31,271 bases of DNA from a virus (IMGVR_UViG_3300046009_006356:1-31271), one strand, 5' to 3'. Counted from the stretch's first letter, positions 16,730-23,833 are shown. The notes: generated by a model not told the origin, from the letters alone. Made by a program: numbers and translations.

Positions 16730-16923
16730 TGATGCATTATGACGGACTTGCGAACATGATGCAGACAAACTTCATAATGATGAAAGAACACAATTTCAGT
16801 CTCACGGAACTAGAAAACATGATTCCGTGGGAAAGGCAAATTTACATCGGATTGTTGGTTAACTATGTGAAAGAGCAAAAGGAGAACATGGATCAACAGC
16901 AGGCTTCGTTGAAAACAGGTTAA
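16729..16923 (+). CDS. Small hub/tape-measure chaperone-like ORF (possible frameshift extension of gp26)
   Basis: The ORF codes for 64 aa from the ATG pair in the TGATGATG overlap with the gp26 stop. It is mostly helical and reads GLANMMQTNFIMMKEHNFSL followed by ENMIPWERQIYIGLLVNYV. Short proteins with the LTELENMIPWER-type signature lie between gp26 and the tape measure in T4-like marine phages. In T4, gp51 is the hub assembly factor next to gp26, but I cannot show homology. The frame is open upstream to at least 16675, so it can be reached by -1 frameshifting as well as by reinitiation. The layout matches the G/GT chaperones that precede tape measure genes in many long-tailed phages. Confidence 0.75.
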   Translation: MMHYDGLANMMQTNFIMMKEHNFSLTELENMIPWERQIYIGLLVNYVKEQKENMDQQQASLKTG

Positions 16924-16938
16924 GCCCGCAAAGGACAA

Positions 16939-19611
16939 ATGGCAGAAGAATCACCGCTTGGTAATCCATTAAACGAAAAAACTGTTGCAGATATGAGCAA
17001 CAAGTTGTCTTCTGCAAACAAGATACTTGCGGAGATAGCAGAGCAGTCCAACGATACCGGAGAATCAATTGGTAATCTTCTTCGTAATGAAAAAACCCTT
17101 CTTGAAGAAACAAAAAACACGAACAAGAACATAAAGGAAATTGCCGATTCGAATCGCAGAATGGCTCATGCGGCAGAAGAAGAGCGCAGAGAATCCAAAA
17201 AGGCAGGAGGAGCGGGTTCCATAGGCACAACAGGATTTGGCGCACAAATGAAAGAATCAATGAAGGAAGCAATGAAGGGGGTTGCTCCGATTTATGCAAA
17301 TGCGACAAATCCTCTAAAGACAATGATGACCGAACTACTAAAGAAAAGCAGCCTTGGGGGTGGTTCGGGTGGTCTTTTCGGAATGGGTGGATCCAATGCA
17401 GGAATACTGGGAACGGCTGTTGCCGGTTCTGCTGGATTTTTAATCGGATTCCTTACTCCCGTGATCAATTCCTACAAGACATTGTTCATGTCTTTTTATG
17501 ACTTGATTTCTCCCATTTTGAAAGGAATAGGATCATTGGGGAAATCCATTTTCACTTTCTTTATGGAAACATTTCCCCTCGCTGACGAGTTAAAAGGACT
17601 GTCCAAAGGTCTTGTCGATACCTTCAAGATTTTGAGCGATATGCTGATGTCGGGTGTCAAATTCATAGGCAACGGTATTGACTATGGCTTGATTTTGCTG
17701 CGTAGAACTTTTGGTATGAACATTCCCAGACTAGAAACCATACTGAACTTTTTTGGAGACATTTTTACGGGGTTTTCTAGCAAAATAGGCAGTTTCTTGA
17801 GTGCCGATGGCATTTTGTATGGCACCATGAATGCAATTCAGAAAATCTTCGGAGAAGGAGCATTAAATGTCTTCGTGAAGGCATTTGAATTTGGAGAAAA
17901 ACTTGCAAAGTTCCTTCCTTTCCTTACGGTCATTCCTACGGCAATAGAAACCATAGTGGCTGCATTTGAGAAGTTTGAAACAGAAGGGTTCAAAGGAGTC
18001 TTCAAGGCAATCATGGTCGGACTGCTCAAGGGAGTTGTTGCATTCTTTACTCTAGGATTGTCTGATTTTGCCCTAGATTTCGAGAAGATGTATGCGACTC
18101 TTTCGAACAGTCTAGATGGACTATTTGAGCAATTTAGTGCTGGTTTTGATTTAGTGGTGGATGTCTTTGAATCGTTGTTTGCAACAGTTATGCAACTATG
18201 GGATGGCGTTCTGAAACCAATTTTCACTTCTTTGTATGAGGATGCATTAAAACCCATAATGGAAACACTCAGCATGATTGGTGATTTTGCCATGATACTT
18301 TTTGATATGGTAGTTACCATTCTGAACCCAGTCATTGCCATCGCAAGATTTGCATTCAAAGTAATATTCGAAGTAGTAAAGGTTGTTTGGAATTTCCTCA
18401 TCTATCCAATAATCGAACTTTTGGTTCCGGTCTTCAAGTTCTTGTTTAAGACCATAGGAATACTCATGATTCCCATACAGGCTATTGTAGGTGCGCTGGT
18501 AGTCATGGTAGGTAATTTCTGGGAGAAATTCCTTAAACCCATATTGAATTGGATAACAGACCTTTTTTCGGCAGGAGCGGAAATGGGATCGTTGTCCGAT
18601 ATGATAAGCGAAGCCTTGGCATATTGGGGAGACATCATAAAAGCAGGATGGAATTTCATTATAGGCTATTATGAGATGATCACGGATACGATTGCAGATG
18701 CAATGTTATGGTGGTATGACCTTATCGTAGAAACATGGGATGCGATATACAATATTTGGGACAAGACTACGACAATGATTGCCGATGCAATGTTATGGTG
18801 GGCAGACCTGATCACGGAAGCATGGAACTACATCTATGGTCTTTGGGACACCACTACGAGTCTTCTTGCAGACGGTATGCTCATTTGGGCAGGGTGGATA
18901 CAAGATGCATGGAACTACATCTATGGTCTTTGGGATTCTCTTACCGATGCTCTTGCGTATGGCATTCTTTGGTGGCACGAAAAGATAACAGATGCATGGA
19001 ACTATGTTGTGAGTCTTTGGGAATTTGCTGTTGATGCCTTGGCAGAATCGTTAGAGCCAATTGTAAGCCCTATCATGGACTTTTTCGATTATGTCGGGCA
19101 AGTATTTAATGGATTGAAAGAGTATGCAAGCAGCCTAGTGTCTTGGATACCTGGACTTGGCGGCGGCGGAGAAGCAAAGGCATCTGAAATAAAAGAGGCT
19201 ACTCCAGGAGAAGTAGGTCCAATTAGAGCGGCTGCTCTTAGGATGAAAGCCCAAGAAGAGAGCAGACAATTTGTAGGAACGAGCGCAGGAGGAGAAGTCC
19301 TTACTTCAAAAAAGAAAAGTAGAAGAGAAGAGGACGAAGAATCTAGAAGAAGACTGCAAGACATTATTGCAAGAGAAGAAGCGCAATACGGTAAAGAAGG
19401 TGCGGCTGCTTTGCGAGATGCAGCCAGACAACAAATGGCGGCAGGAGGCGGTGCTGCCGGTGGCGCAGGAATATCAAGTGTAGTGATCAACAACGCACCA
19501 ACAACAAACATCGCTGCTGGTGGCGGTGGACAAGCAGCAGCGATACCGGTGCCGCTATCTCCAAATCCGATCCGCCATGCAGATCCAACTAGAGCAATGA
19601 TATCTTACTAA
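16939..19611 (+). CDS. 29: Tape measure protein (T4 gp29 functional equivalent)
   Basis: The protein is 890 aa. Residues 1-100 are a polar coiled-coil-like region (LSSANKILAEIAEQSND and LLEETKNTNKNIKEIADSNR). Then comes a long alternating hydrophobic helical body with likely membrane-inserting segments near 150-215 (TAVAGSAGFLIGFLTPVINS). Residues 557-701 are five tandem 29-aa repeats rich in Trp. The end is charged and then Gly/Ala-rich (VVINNAPTTNIAAGGGGQ), as is common in tape measures. It sets tail length and is ejected through the tube. AAAGGA lies before the ATG. T4 gp29 is 590 aa, so a longer tail or extra domains are expected. Assignment rests on size, composition and position after gp26 rather than on specific motifs. 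Confidence 0.85.
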   Translation: MAEESPLGNPLNEKTVADMSNKLSSANKILAEIAEQSNDTGESIGNLLRNEKTLLEETKNTNKNIKEIADSNRRMAHAAEEERRESKKAGGAGSIGTTGFGAQMKESMKEAMKGVAPIYANATNPLKTMMTELLKKSSLGGGSGGLFGMGGSNAGILGTAVAGSAGFLIGFLTPVINSYKTLFMSFYDLISPILKGIGSLGKSIFTFFMETFPLADELKGLSKGLVDTFKILSDMLMSGVKFIGNGIDYGLILLRRTFGMNIPRLETILNFFGDIFTGFSSKIGSFLSADGILYGTMNAIQKIFGEGALNVFVKAFEFGEKLAKFLPFLTVIPTAIETIVAAFEKFETEGFKGVFKAIMVGLLKGVVAFFTLGLSDFALDFEKMYATLSNSLDGLFEQFSAGFDLVVDVFESLFATVMQLWDGVLKPIFTSLYEDALKPIMETLSMIGDFAMILFDMVVTILNPVIAIARFAFKVIFEVVKVVWNFLIYPIIELLVPVFKFLFKTIGILMIPIQAIVGALVVMVGNFWEKFLKPILNWITDLFSAGAEMGSLSDMISEALAYWGDIIKAGWNFIIGYYEMITDTIADAMLWWYDLIVETWDAIYNIWDKTTTMIADAMLWWADLITEAWNYIYGLWDTTTSLLADGMLIWAGWIQDAWNYIYGLWDSLTDALAYGILWWHEKITDAWNYVVSLWEFAVDALAESLEPIVSPIMDFFDYVGQVFNGLKEYASSLVSWIPGLGGGGEAKASEIKEATPGEVGPIRAAALRMKAQEESRQFVGTSAGGEVLTSKKKSRREEDEESRRRLQDIIAREEAQYGKEGAAALRDAARQQMAAGGGAAGGAGISSVVINNAPTTNIAAGGGGQAAAIPVPLSPNPIRHADPTRAMISY
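18607..19041 (+). repeat. Five tandem 87-bp (29-aa) repeats in the tape measure gene
   Basis: Units begin at 18607, 18694, 18781, 18868 and 18955. The translated units share a pattern A-D-x-M-L-W-W-x-D-L-I-x-x-A-W-N-Y-I-Y-G. Units 2 and 3 are the most alike, and the first is the most diverged. The period is exact, with no indels. Confidence 0.9.
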
Positions 19612-19618
19612 ACAAAAA

Positions 19619-19652
19619 CCGCCGCCCATTTCTGGACGGCGGCTTTCTTTTC
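19619..19652. terminator. Bidirectional intrinsic terminator between tape measure and gp32
   Basis: GCCGCC (19621-19626) pairs with GGCGGC (19638-19643), with TTTCTTTT after it on the plus strand. On the minus strand the same hairpin is followed by a T-rich GGTTTTTGTTT. It would serve the tape measure gene from the left and gp32 from the right. Confidence 0.85.
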
Positions 19653-19665
19653 CCTTAAAGGTGCT

Positions 19666-20595
19666 TCAGTCCTCTTCCGCCAACTTGCGGAAGTAAGCCA
19701 AGGCATCTTCCTCCCCATCTCCATCGTCAGCAGCCTTTGGAGCAGGCTTCTTGGCAGCAGGCTTGACTGCTTCCTCGGTAGCCTTGTTGCTCTTGGCAAA
19801 CTTCTGTGATAGAGACTCGCGTACAGGCTCGTCATCTGCCTTCTTCTCGGGGGCTTCCGTGAAGAGAACAGTATGCAGACGATCCTTGAGTTCATCATAG
19901 GACTTGAATTGATCGGGAGCAACAAACAGTTGCAAGGAATGCTCCTTCTTCCAAAGAGCCTCCAACTCCGAATCCTCCCCGTCAAGCAGGGCAGACGATG
20001 CTTCAAACGAACTCTTCTCGTAGTTGACATAGCCACCGTCACCGATAGTAGCCTTCAACTTGAAGTTGCATCCCTGCCAGAAGTCGAACGGATTGATCGG
20101 CTTCTCGTCATCAAACTTCGGGTTCATCTTGTCGTTGATCTTCTCGAAAATCTTGGCACCATACTTGAAGAGAAACACCTTGCCCTCGTTTTCGGGATGA
20201 GCAGGATCCTTCACAACAAGAATGTTGCTGATGTACGACAACTTGCGCTTTCTGTCTCGGGCAATGGTCTTGTCCGATTCGATACCGCTATTCCAAAGTT
20301 CGTTGTTGCCTTCGCAGATTGGGCACTTCTTGCCAATCGTAGTTGGGCAGTTCTCAATCATCCAACCGCCCTTACCCTTGAACCCGTGCGAGAATACCCG
20401 CACCCAAGGAATCTCTTCGCCTTCAATGGCAGGAAGGAAGCGAATCACCGCATAGCCATTGCCAGCCTTGTCTCGCTCTAGTGACCAAAACCGGTCATCC
20501 TTCTCGTATCCCCCCTTGCTGTTCAACTTCTCCATTTCCTTGGAGAGTTGTTCTGTCATTGTCTTTGACTTCTTCTTGAGGTCTGAAAATCCCAT
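19666..20595 (-). CDS. 32: Single-stranded DNA-binding protein gp32
   Basis: The protein is 309 aa from the ATG at 20595; an ATG three codons upstream lies only one base from AAGGA, too close. It has the gp32 layout: a basic N-terminal helix for cooperativity, an OB-fold core (DDRFWSLERDKAGNGYAVIR, FLPAIEGEEIPWVRVFSHGF), a His-Cys3 zinc site (H70, C83, C91, C94) and RKLSYISNILVVKDPAHPEN. A Lys/Ala linker and an acidic C-terminal tail (DDGDGEEDALAYFRKLAEED) follow; the tail recruits replication partners in T4. It coats template DNA in replication, recombination and repair. gp59, its partner, lies directly upstream as in T4. T4 gp32 represses its own translation, and the leader here is unstructured, which would allow that. 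Confidence 0.97.
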   Translation of the reverse strand: MGFSDLKKKSKTMTEQLSKEMEKLNSKGGYEKDDRFWSLERDKAGNGYAVIRFLPAIEGEEIPWVRVFSHGFKGKGGWMIENCPTTIGKKCPICEGNNELWNSGIESDKTIARDRKRKLSYISNILVVKDPAHPENEGKVFLFKYGAKIFEKINDKMNPKFDDEKPINPFDFWQGCNFKLKATIGDGGYVNYEKSSFEASSALLDGEDSELEALWKKEHSLQLFVAPDQFKSYDELKDRLHTVLFTEAPEKKADDEPVRESLSQKFAKSNKATEEAVKPAAKKPAPKAADDGDGEEDALAYFRKLAEED

Positions 20596-20642
20596 ATGCT
20601 TCATGTCCTTTCGTATGTTGAGTGTGTTGAAGTATGAGTAGT

Positions 20643-20670
20643 ATTGTACTGTTATTTAGTGTTCAGTCAA
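20643..20670 (-). promoter_or_regulatory. gp32 promoter region: sigma70-like with overlapping late element
   Basis: On the minus strand TTGACT (20665-20670) and TACAAT (20643-20648) are 16 nt apart. CTAAATA, the late-type element, lies within the spacer at 20653-20659. This would allow both early/middle and late expression of gp32, as in T4 where several promoters serve this gene. Confidence 0.6.
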
Positions 20671-21296
20671 GTGCTTTCGCAAAGGATTTTCTTGACGGAC
20701 TCTTTTATGTTTTGAAGGTTTGCTGCATGAACTACAAATGGACGATATCCCCGAATCGTTTTTCGATATTCCGTCCACACAGGATCGGTTTTCAATTTGC
20801 TGTCCCAAGTGTTCGTGAATTCCGTAAGGTAATCCAACAAGCAAAAGGTTTCGGGAGTTATCCTCTTTTGCAACAGAAGTTTGAAGATTTTGGGGTGATT
20901 CTTGCCATCACAGACAAACAGTTTTACCCATGATTGCGGAGTGAAGTCTTCATGGATAGACGCATAGTGAATCAGAGTCTTAATATCCTCACCGAATTGA
21001 TACGACAGTCTTTCGTTTCGCTTTCTCCAAACAAGAAAGCGTTGATTTGCTTCTTCGCCCATCATTGATCCTATCCAAAGACTAGGATTGTCGTGCATCT
21101 GAGAAACAAGAAAACGCACCATGCTTTCTTCGTTGGCGTGTCGCTTTGCCAACTTGTCGAAAAAATGACGATCTTTTCTGTTTTCAAAGGTTTCTATCTT
21201 TGGAGACAATTTTCCAAAACGAAAGAAATCATACTTGTCTCCACCGAAGTGTGCCTTCAGGGAGACATAGATTTTGTAGGCTTCATATCCATTCAT
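20667..21296 (-). CDS. 59: DNA helicase loader gp59
   Basis: At 209 aa it is close to T4 gp59 (217 aa). It has the family opening NGYEAYKIYVSLKAHFGGDK YDFF..., then a helix with ENRKDRHFFDKLAKRHANEE, LVSQMHDNPSLWIGSMMGEE and a basic C-terminal half (DPVWTEYRKTIRGYRPFVVH). The protein binds fork DNA and gp32 and loads the gp41 helicase. Its start overlaps the gp33 stop by 4 nt, and gp32 follows. The order 33-59-32 is the same as in T4, which supports all three calls. Confidence 0.95.
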   Translation of the reverse strand: MNGYEAYKIYVSLKAHFGGDKYDFFRFGKLSPKIETFENRKDRHFFDKLAKRHANEESMVRFLVSQMHDNPSLWIGSMMGEEANQRFLVWRKRNERLSYQFGEDIKTLIHYASIHEDFTPQSWVKLFVCDGKNHPKIFKLLLQKRITPETFCLLDYLTEFTNTWDSKLKTDPVWTEYRKTIRGYRPFVVHAANLQNIKESVKKILCEST

Positions 21297-21520
21297 AGAG
21301 GAAGTTTGGAATCTTTCTTTAGCAGATTCAACCGCTGCCCTTCAATCTTCAGGCGTTCCTTTATTGGCTTACTCAATATCTTGGAAACAGTATCGGGTTC
21401 GACCCCATACTTTTCGCAAATGTGGATGACCGCATCAATGTAAGATGGCTCTTTCTGTTTCTTGACGAATTCTTCGACTTCCTTTGAGAAGTCTTGACCC
21501 AAGTTTACTATTGATCCCAT
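21293..21520 (-). CDS. 33: Late transcription coactivator gp33
   Basis: This 75-aa protein contains the gp33-type segment EPSYIDAVIHICEKYGVEPD followed by LLSKPIKERLKIEGQRLN-like helices (here SKILSKPIKERLKIEGQRLN) and ends KKDSKLPL, the hydrophobic C-terminal end that binds the sliding clamp gp45 in T4. gp33 bridges RNA polymerase, the late sigma gp55 and the clamp, and represses non-late transcription. T4 gp33 is 112 aa; marine versions are shorter. The place before gp59 matches T4. Its presence agrees with the many TAAATA late-type promoters in this window. gp55 is not in the window. Confidence 0.88.
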   Translation of the reverse strand: MGSIVNLGQDFSKEVEEFVKKQKEPSYIDAVIHICEKYGVEPDTVSKILSKPIKERLKIEGQRLNLLKKDSKLPL

Positions 21521-21523
21521 TTG

Positions 21524-21742
21524 TTACTCCGAATAGGGGACTACGCCGATATGTTCTATTGCGCGGCGAATGCCATTTTCCATTTCCTCTTCCGTAAGAA
21601 GCATGACAATCTCATCTCCTTCTTTGCGAAAGATGCGGACGCAATGATACCGAGTCTTGCTGTTTTCTGCAAGAGGAGGAAGCGGAGTCTCCTTTGCAAA
21701 AAGACTCTTAACCCAATTTAACAGTCTCGTTAGCAATCTCAT
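21524..21742 (-). CDS. Small phage protein of unknown function
   Basis: The product is 72 aa from the ATG at 21742, with GGAGAGGATC just upstream. The N-terminus is basic and amphipathic (MRLLTRLLNWVKSLFAKE), then a Pro-rich joint, then a small alpha/beta part (TRYHCVRIFRKEGDEIVMLL, TEEEMENGIRRAIEHIG). It overlaps the end of the exonuclease gene by 35 nt and ends 3 nt before gp33, so it is in the same operon. I recognise no family. The amphipathic start could bind a membrane or nucleic acid. Confidence 0.7.
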   Translation of the reverse strand: MRLLTRLLNWVKSLFAKETPLPPLAENSKTRYHCVRIFRKEGDEIVMLLTEEEMENGIRRAIEHIGVVPYSE

Positions 21743-22406
21743 GCTTGATCCTCTCCTGTATTTCCTCAAAGTCGTTCTTTGACCAAAAGAGGTCAATTGC
21801 CTTTCTCAGCCCTTCCCGTGCGTTTTTGGAATCCTCAATGAACTCTTGATCAATTCCGTTATCGCAAGCAACAAGAATCACAGTCTGTGGCAACTTCTTT
21901 TGACCTGTGCGCTCTACCCACATATGTGCGTATGCACACGCCTGTTGGAAATAGTTTGCAATGTCGGACTTTCTTTTTTCGCTTCTTGCAGACTTGAAGT
22001 CGATGACAGAAATTTCTCCATTGTATTCTGCAATGCAGTCAAATCGTCCTGCAAGACGCAAGGTATCCGACCACATAGGCATTTCCTGACCATAGATGTT
22101 CGTAATCTTGTCAAGATGTTTCTTGATGATCATGAAGAGGTTCTTGTCTCCCAAAGGAGCAGCCTTCACCTTGTCATGTTCGTTCTTCAAGTATGCTTCG
22201 GTGATTTCGTGAAGTTTATTGCCACGGGCAATTGCTTGCTTGGAAATCTCCATGTTCTTTGGATCACTTCTCCACTTTGCCCAAAAGTCCCGCTTCTCAA
22301 ACCCCGTGACCGTAGTTACGGATGGATACCACATACCACTTGCAGGGGATTCGTAGAAACGACCTAGATCATCGACTTCAATTGACTTCATTTTTGGGAA
22401 TACCAT
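21708..22406 (-). CDS. PD-(D/E)XK exonuclease (MGME1/RecB-like)
   Basis: The product is 232 aa from the ATG at 22406, which overlaps the upstream stop as TAATG; an in-frame ATG 4 codons earlier is possible. The nuclease signature is complete: GNKLHEITEAYL (H66), LAGRFDCIAEYNGEISVIDF with D123, D136 and K138 (I-D-F-K), and a QACAYA helix of the RecB type. The GMWYPSVTTVTGFEKRDFWA opening is typical of the MGME1-like exonucleases found in T4-like marine phages. It probably degrades single-stranded or host DNA, or trims ends in recombination-dependent replication. It lies in the replication operon upstream of gp33-gp59-gp32. Confidence 0.88.
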   Translation of the reverse strand: MVFPKMKSIEVDDLGRFYESPASGMWYPSVTTVTGFEKRDFWAKWRSDPKNMEISKQAIARGNKLHEITEAYLKNEHDKVKAAPLGDKNLFMIIKKHLDKITNIYGQEMPMWSDTLRLAGRFDCIAEYNGEISVIDFKSARSEKRKSDIANYFQQACAYAHMWVERTGQKKLPQTVILVACDNGIDQEFIEDSKNAREGLRKAIDLFWSKNDFEEIQERIKHEIANETVKLG

Positions 22407-22675
22407 TAGTGCATCCAATCTTGCTTGCTGCTACGCATATTGTGTCTTGGGTGTGCTTGCTTGACTTTTGCCATGACTTCTTTCCACCCATTGTCGGGCT
22501 TGCGAACACCAATTCTTACGGAATCGCATACTGCGGGTGCGCCCACCACAAGTTCGATCTTCTTCTTTCCACAAGATGGACACTTTTTCTTCACGGGCTT
22601 TTCTATGTCTGCCATGCGAAGCATTTCTTCAAATGCATGACCACATCCCGAACACTTGTAATCATAGAACGGCAT
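22406..22675 (-). CDS. FmdB-type zinc-ribbon protein
   Basis: This 89-aa protein has the zinc ribbon MPFYDYKCSGCGHAFEE with C8/C11 and C32/C35 (KKCPSCGKK), followed by a flexible tail with NGWKEVMAKVKQAHP. FmdB-type ribbons are small putative regulators. This version is common in T4-like marine phages, and its role is unknown. GGAGG lies 6 nt upstream. A late-type element lies at 22701-22707. The start overlaps the upstream gene by 14 nt. Confidence 0.88.
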   Translation of the reverse strand: MPFYDYKCSGCGHAFEEMLRMADIEKPVKKKCPSCGKKKIELVVGAPAVCDSVRIGVRKPDNGWKEVMAKVKQAHPRHNMRSSKQDWMH

Positions 22676-23243
22676 TCGTTACCTCCTCGGTTAGTGAAGT
22701 ATTTATGACCCACCAATCGGGAGTATTTCGCTTTGTCCATTTTGCAATTCTTCGTTTGCCGCCATTGTAGTATTTCTTGTATGCAGCAATGGAATCTCCG
22801 TTGACCTTGTATTCATCGGGCATGGCTTGCGGCGGCTCACGAAAACCATTCTTGCCTTTCAAGTTCATGGGAGGATTGCGTAATTCGTGCCAACACCGAT
22901 TGACAACTGCATGAGTCTTGTCATAACGGTATGTGTATTCCTTGCATAAGTGTGTCAGCAAATCATAAAGCCAAAGATACTGATCTTCGGTTTCCCTCGT
23001 CCATACGGCAGAAGGATGATTGACATGAGATGCAAGGAATAACTGCGTGTTTAACTTCGGATCATCCAAAGTCCAACGCTTCAGTTTACGATTGTTTACC
23101 AAGACAACCGATTGCTTGCCATCGTGCAGCCGATGGGCAGTAGACAGCAATTGAGTGTATTCAAGGATCATTTTGACCACATGGCGGTCGCAATGCATAC
23201 GCGCACACTTGCTCGGATCGTTGTCTAGGTAGAAAATGTTCAT
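22662..23243 (-). CDS. Conserved phage protein (MNIFYLDND family)
   Basis: The product is 193 aa from the ATG at 23243. The sequence opens MNIFYLDNDPSKCARMHCDR with HVVKMILEYTQLLSTAHR, then LFLASHVNHPSAVWTRETED, LWLYDLLTHLCKEYTYRYDK and FREPPQAMPDEYKV. The end is basic (YYNGGKRRIAKWTKRNTPDW). I know this as a widely conserved phage family without a settled function; resemblance to pyrimidine-dimer glycosylases has been suggested for such proteins but is not evident here. The conserved Asp, Cys and His at the N-terminus hint at metal binding or catalysis. There is no Shine-Dalgarno, and a possible extended -10 box lies 7 nt upstream, so it may be leaderless. Confidence 0.8.
   Translation of the reverse strand: MNIFYLDNDPSKCARMHCDRHVVKMILEYTQLLSTAHRLHDGKQSVVLVNNRKLKRWTLDDPKLNTQLFLASHVNHPSAVWTRETEDQYLWLYDLLTHLCKEYTYRYDKTHAVVNRCWHELRNPPMNLKGKNGFREPPQAMPDEYKVNGDSIAAYKKYYNGGKRRIAKWTKRNTPDWWVINTSLTEEVTNAVL
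22701..22707 (-). promoter_or_regulatory. T4-type late promoter for the FmdB-gp32 operon
   Basis: The minus strand reads TCATAAATACTTCAC. The predicted start near 22695 leaves a short leader ending in CGAGGAGG before the FmdB ATG. It lies inside the 3' end of the upstream gene. Confidence 0.65.
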
Positions 23244-23250
23244 GTGTTTG

Positions 23251-23259
23251 ATTGTAGCA
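23251..23259 (-). promoter_or_regulatory. Possible extended -10 promoter after the tRNA gene
   Basis: TGCTACAAT on the minus strand has the TGn extension and a good -10 hexamer. No -35 hexamer is visible at 16-18 nt. Transcription would begin next to the ATG at 23243. Confidence 0.4.
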
Positions 23260-23264
23260 TAAAG

Positions 23265-23337
23265 TGATCCTGACGGGATTCGAACCCGTGTTCTCGCCGT
23301 GAAAGGGCGGTATCCTAGCCAACTAGACGACAGGACC
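23265..23337 (-). tRNA. tRNA-Glu(UUC)
   Basis: A 73-base cloverleaf: acceptor GGTCCTG pairs with CAGGATC (one G-T wobble), the anticodon stem-loop is CCGCC-CTTTCAC-GGCGA with anticodon TTC, and the T-arm is CACGGGTTCGAATCCCGTG-like. The discriminator base is A, and CCA is not encoded. The last anticodon-stem pair (first C with A) is a mismatch. The D arm GTCTAGTTGGCTAGGAT is typical of bacterial tRNA-Glu. It lies immediately downstream of the acidic-protein gene and is probably co-transcribed from the sigma70-like promoter at 23904-23932. Confidence 0.95.
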
Positions 23338-23343
23338 AAATGA

Positions 23344-23363
23344 GGCGGTGGTCGATCACCGCC
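23344..23363 (-). other. Hairpin between acidic-protein gene and tRNA
   Basis: GGCGGTG pairs with CACCGCC around a 6-nt loop. No T-run follows on the minus strand, so a processing or stabilising hairpin is more likely than a terminator. Confidence 0.5.
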
Positions 23364-23379
23364 GCCAAGGTGGATTTAA

Positions 23380-23613
23380 TCAGTAGGACTCTTCTTCTTC
23401 GTCCTCATCGTCCCAATCATCGTCCTCCTCTGAGTCCTCATCGTCCCAATCATCGTCCTCCTCTGAGTCCTCATCGTCCGAATCCTCATCATCCTCGTAG
23501 TATTCGTCATCATCTTCGAAATACTCCTCCTCGTCCTCATCCTCTTCGATGGGATCATAGTTGAGAGGATCGGCAGGATCAAGAGCAAGAAGTTCGGTTT
23601 CTGTGTCAAACAT
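23380..23613 (-). CDS. Extremely acidic small protein
   Basis: The product is 77 aa from the ATG at 23613, with GGAGG 10 nt upstream inside the previous gene. The first 20 residues are ordinary (MFDTETELLALDPADPLNYD). Beyond them nearly every residue is Asp or Glu, with spaced Tyr/Trp and a perfect 11-residue duplication (D-S-E-E-D-D-D-W-D-D-E at 49-59 and 60-70), which is a 33-bp tandem repeat in the DNA. Such proteins can imitate DNA or act as charge-based binders of host nucleic-acid enzymes; that is inference. Early expression is likely because it shares the sigma70-like promoter of the upstream gene. Confidence 0.8.
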   Translation of the reverse strand: MFDTETELLALDPADPLNYDPIEEDEDEEEYFEDDDEYYEDDEDSDDEDSEEDDDWDDEDSEEDDDWDDEDEEEESY

Positions 23614-23614
23614 T

Positions 23615-23833
23615 TCAGTTTTCCTCCTTGTCCTTAACAGGAATAACATCGTCTTCCTTGACCCAAAAGTGTTCATATGGAGCGGTCTCCCCGATCCATT
23701 CGGGAGAGTAGACGCTAACGAGAAATTGTGACCCCCAAACGGGATCGCGCTCCACGCGCTTGACTTGACCGACCTTGTTTAGTGATTGCACGAAAACCTT
23801 CTGTGGCTTGGTGCGTGACTTACTATCTGACAT
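23615..23833 (-). CDS. Small early protein of unknown function
   Basis: The product is 72 aa from the ATG at 23833, with GAGGA 8 nt upstream; longer in-frame versions run into the promoter region. The N-terminus is basic (MSDSKSRTKPQKVFVQSLNK), followed by short beta-like stretches (SQFLVSVYSPEWIGETAPYE, HFWVKEDDVIPVKDKEEN) that suggest a small SH3-like barrel, not a firm family call. It is the first gene of a short leftward unit (this gene, the acidic protein, tRNA-Glu) behind a near-consensus sigma70 promoter. Its 64-nt leader carries two hairpins. Confidence 0.75.
   Translation of the reverse strand: MSDSKSRTKPQKVFVQSLNKVGQVKRVERDPVWGSQFLVSVYSPEWIGETAPYEHFWVKEDDVIPVKDKEEN

Noticed and set aside
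16733-16765. TGCAT/ATGCA pairing downstream of the slippery site as a frameshift-stimulating stem
   Set aside because: Only five weak base pairs; I cannot support a stable stem or pseudoknot by eye.
17838-18401. A 187-aa open frame antisense to the tape measure
   Set aside because: It arises from the strand-symmetric codon use of the hydrophobic repeats, lacks a ribosome site and overlaps a certain gene.
19873-20481. A 202-aa open frame antisense to gp32
   Set aside because: gp32 is certain on the other strand, and the antisense product has no family character.
23344-23363. Hairpin as a terminator before tRNA-Glu
   Set aside because: No T-run follows, and the tRNA has no visible promoter of its own, so read-through seems more likely.
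23406-23471. The 33-bp tandem repeat as a CRISPR-like or iteron array
   Set aside because: It is only two units without spacers and lies in frame within the acidic protein gene.
23376-23609. Arg/Met-rich frame and a His/Pro-rich plus-strand frame around the acidic gene
   Set aside because: Both are shifted readings of the GAC/GAG-rich repeat; the acidic frame has the ribosome site and coupling.
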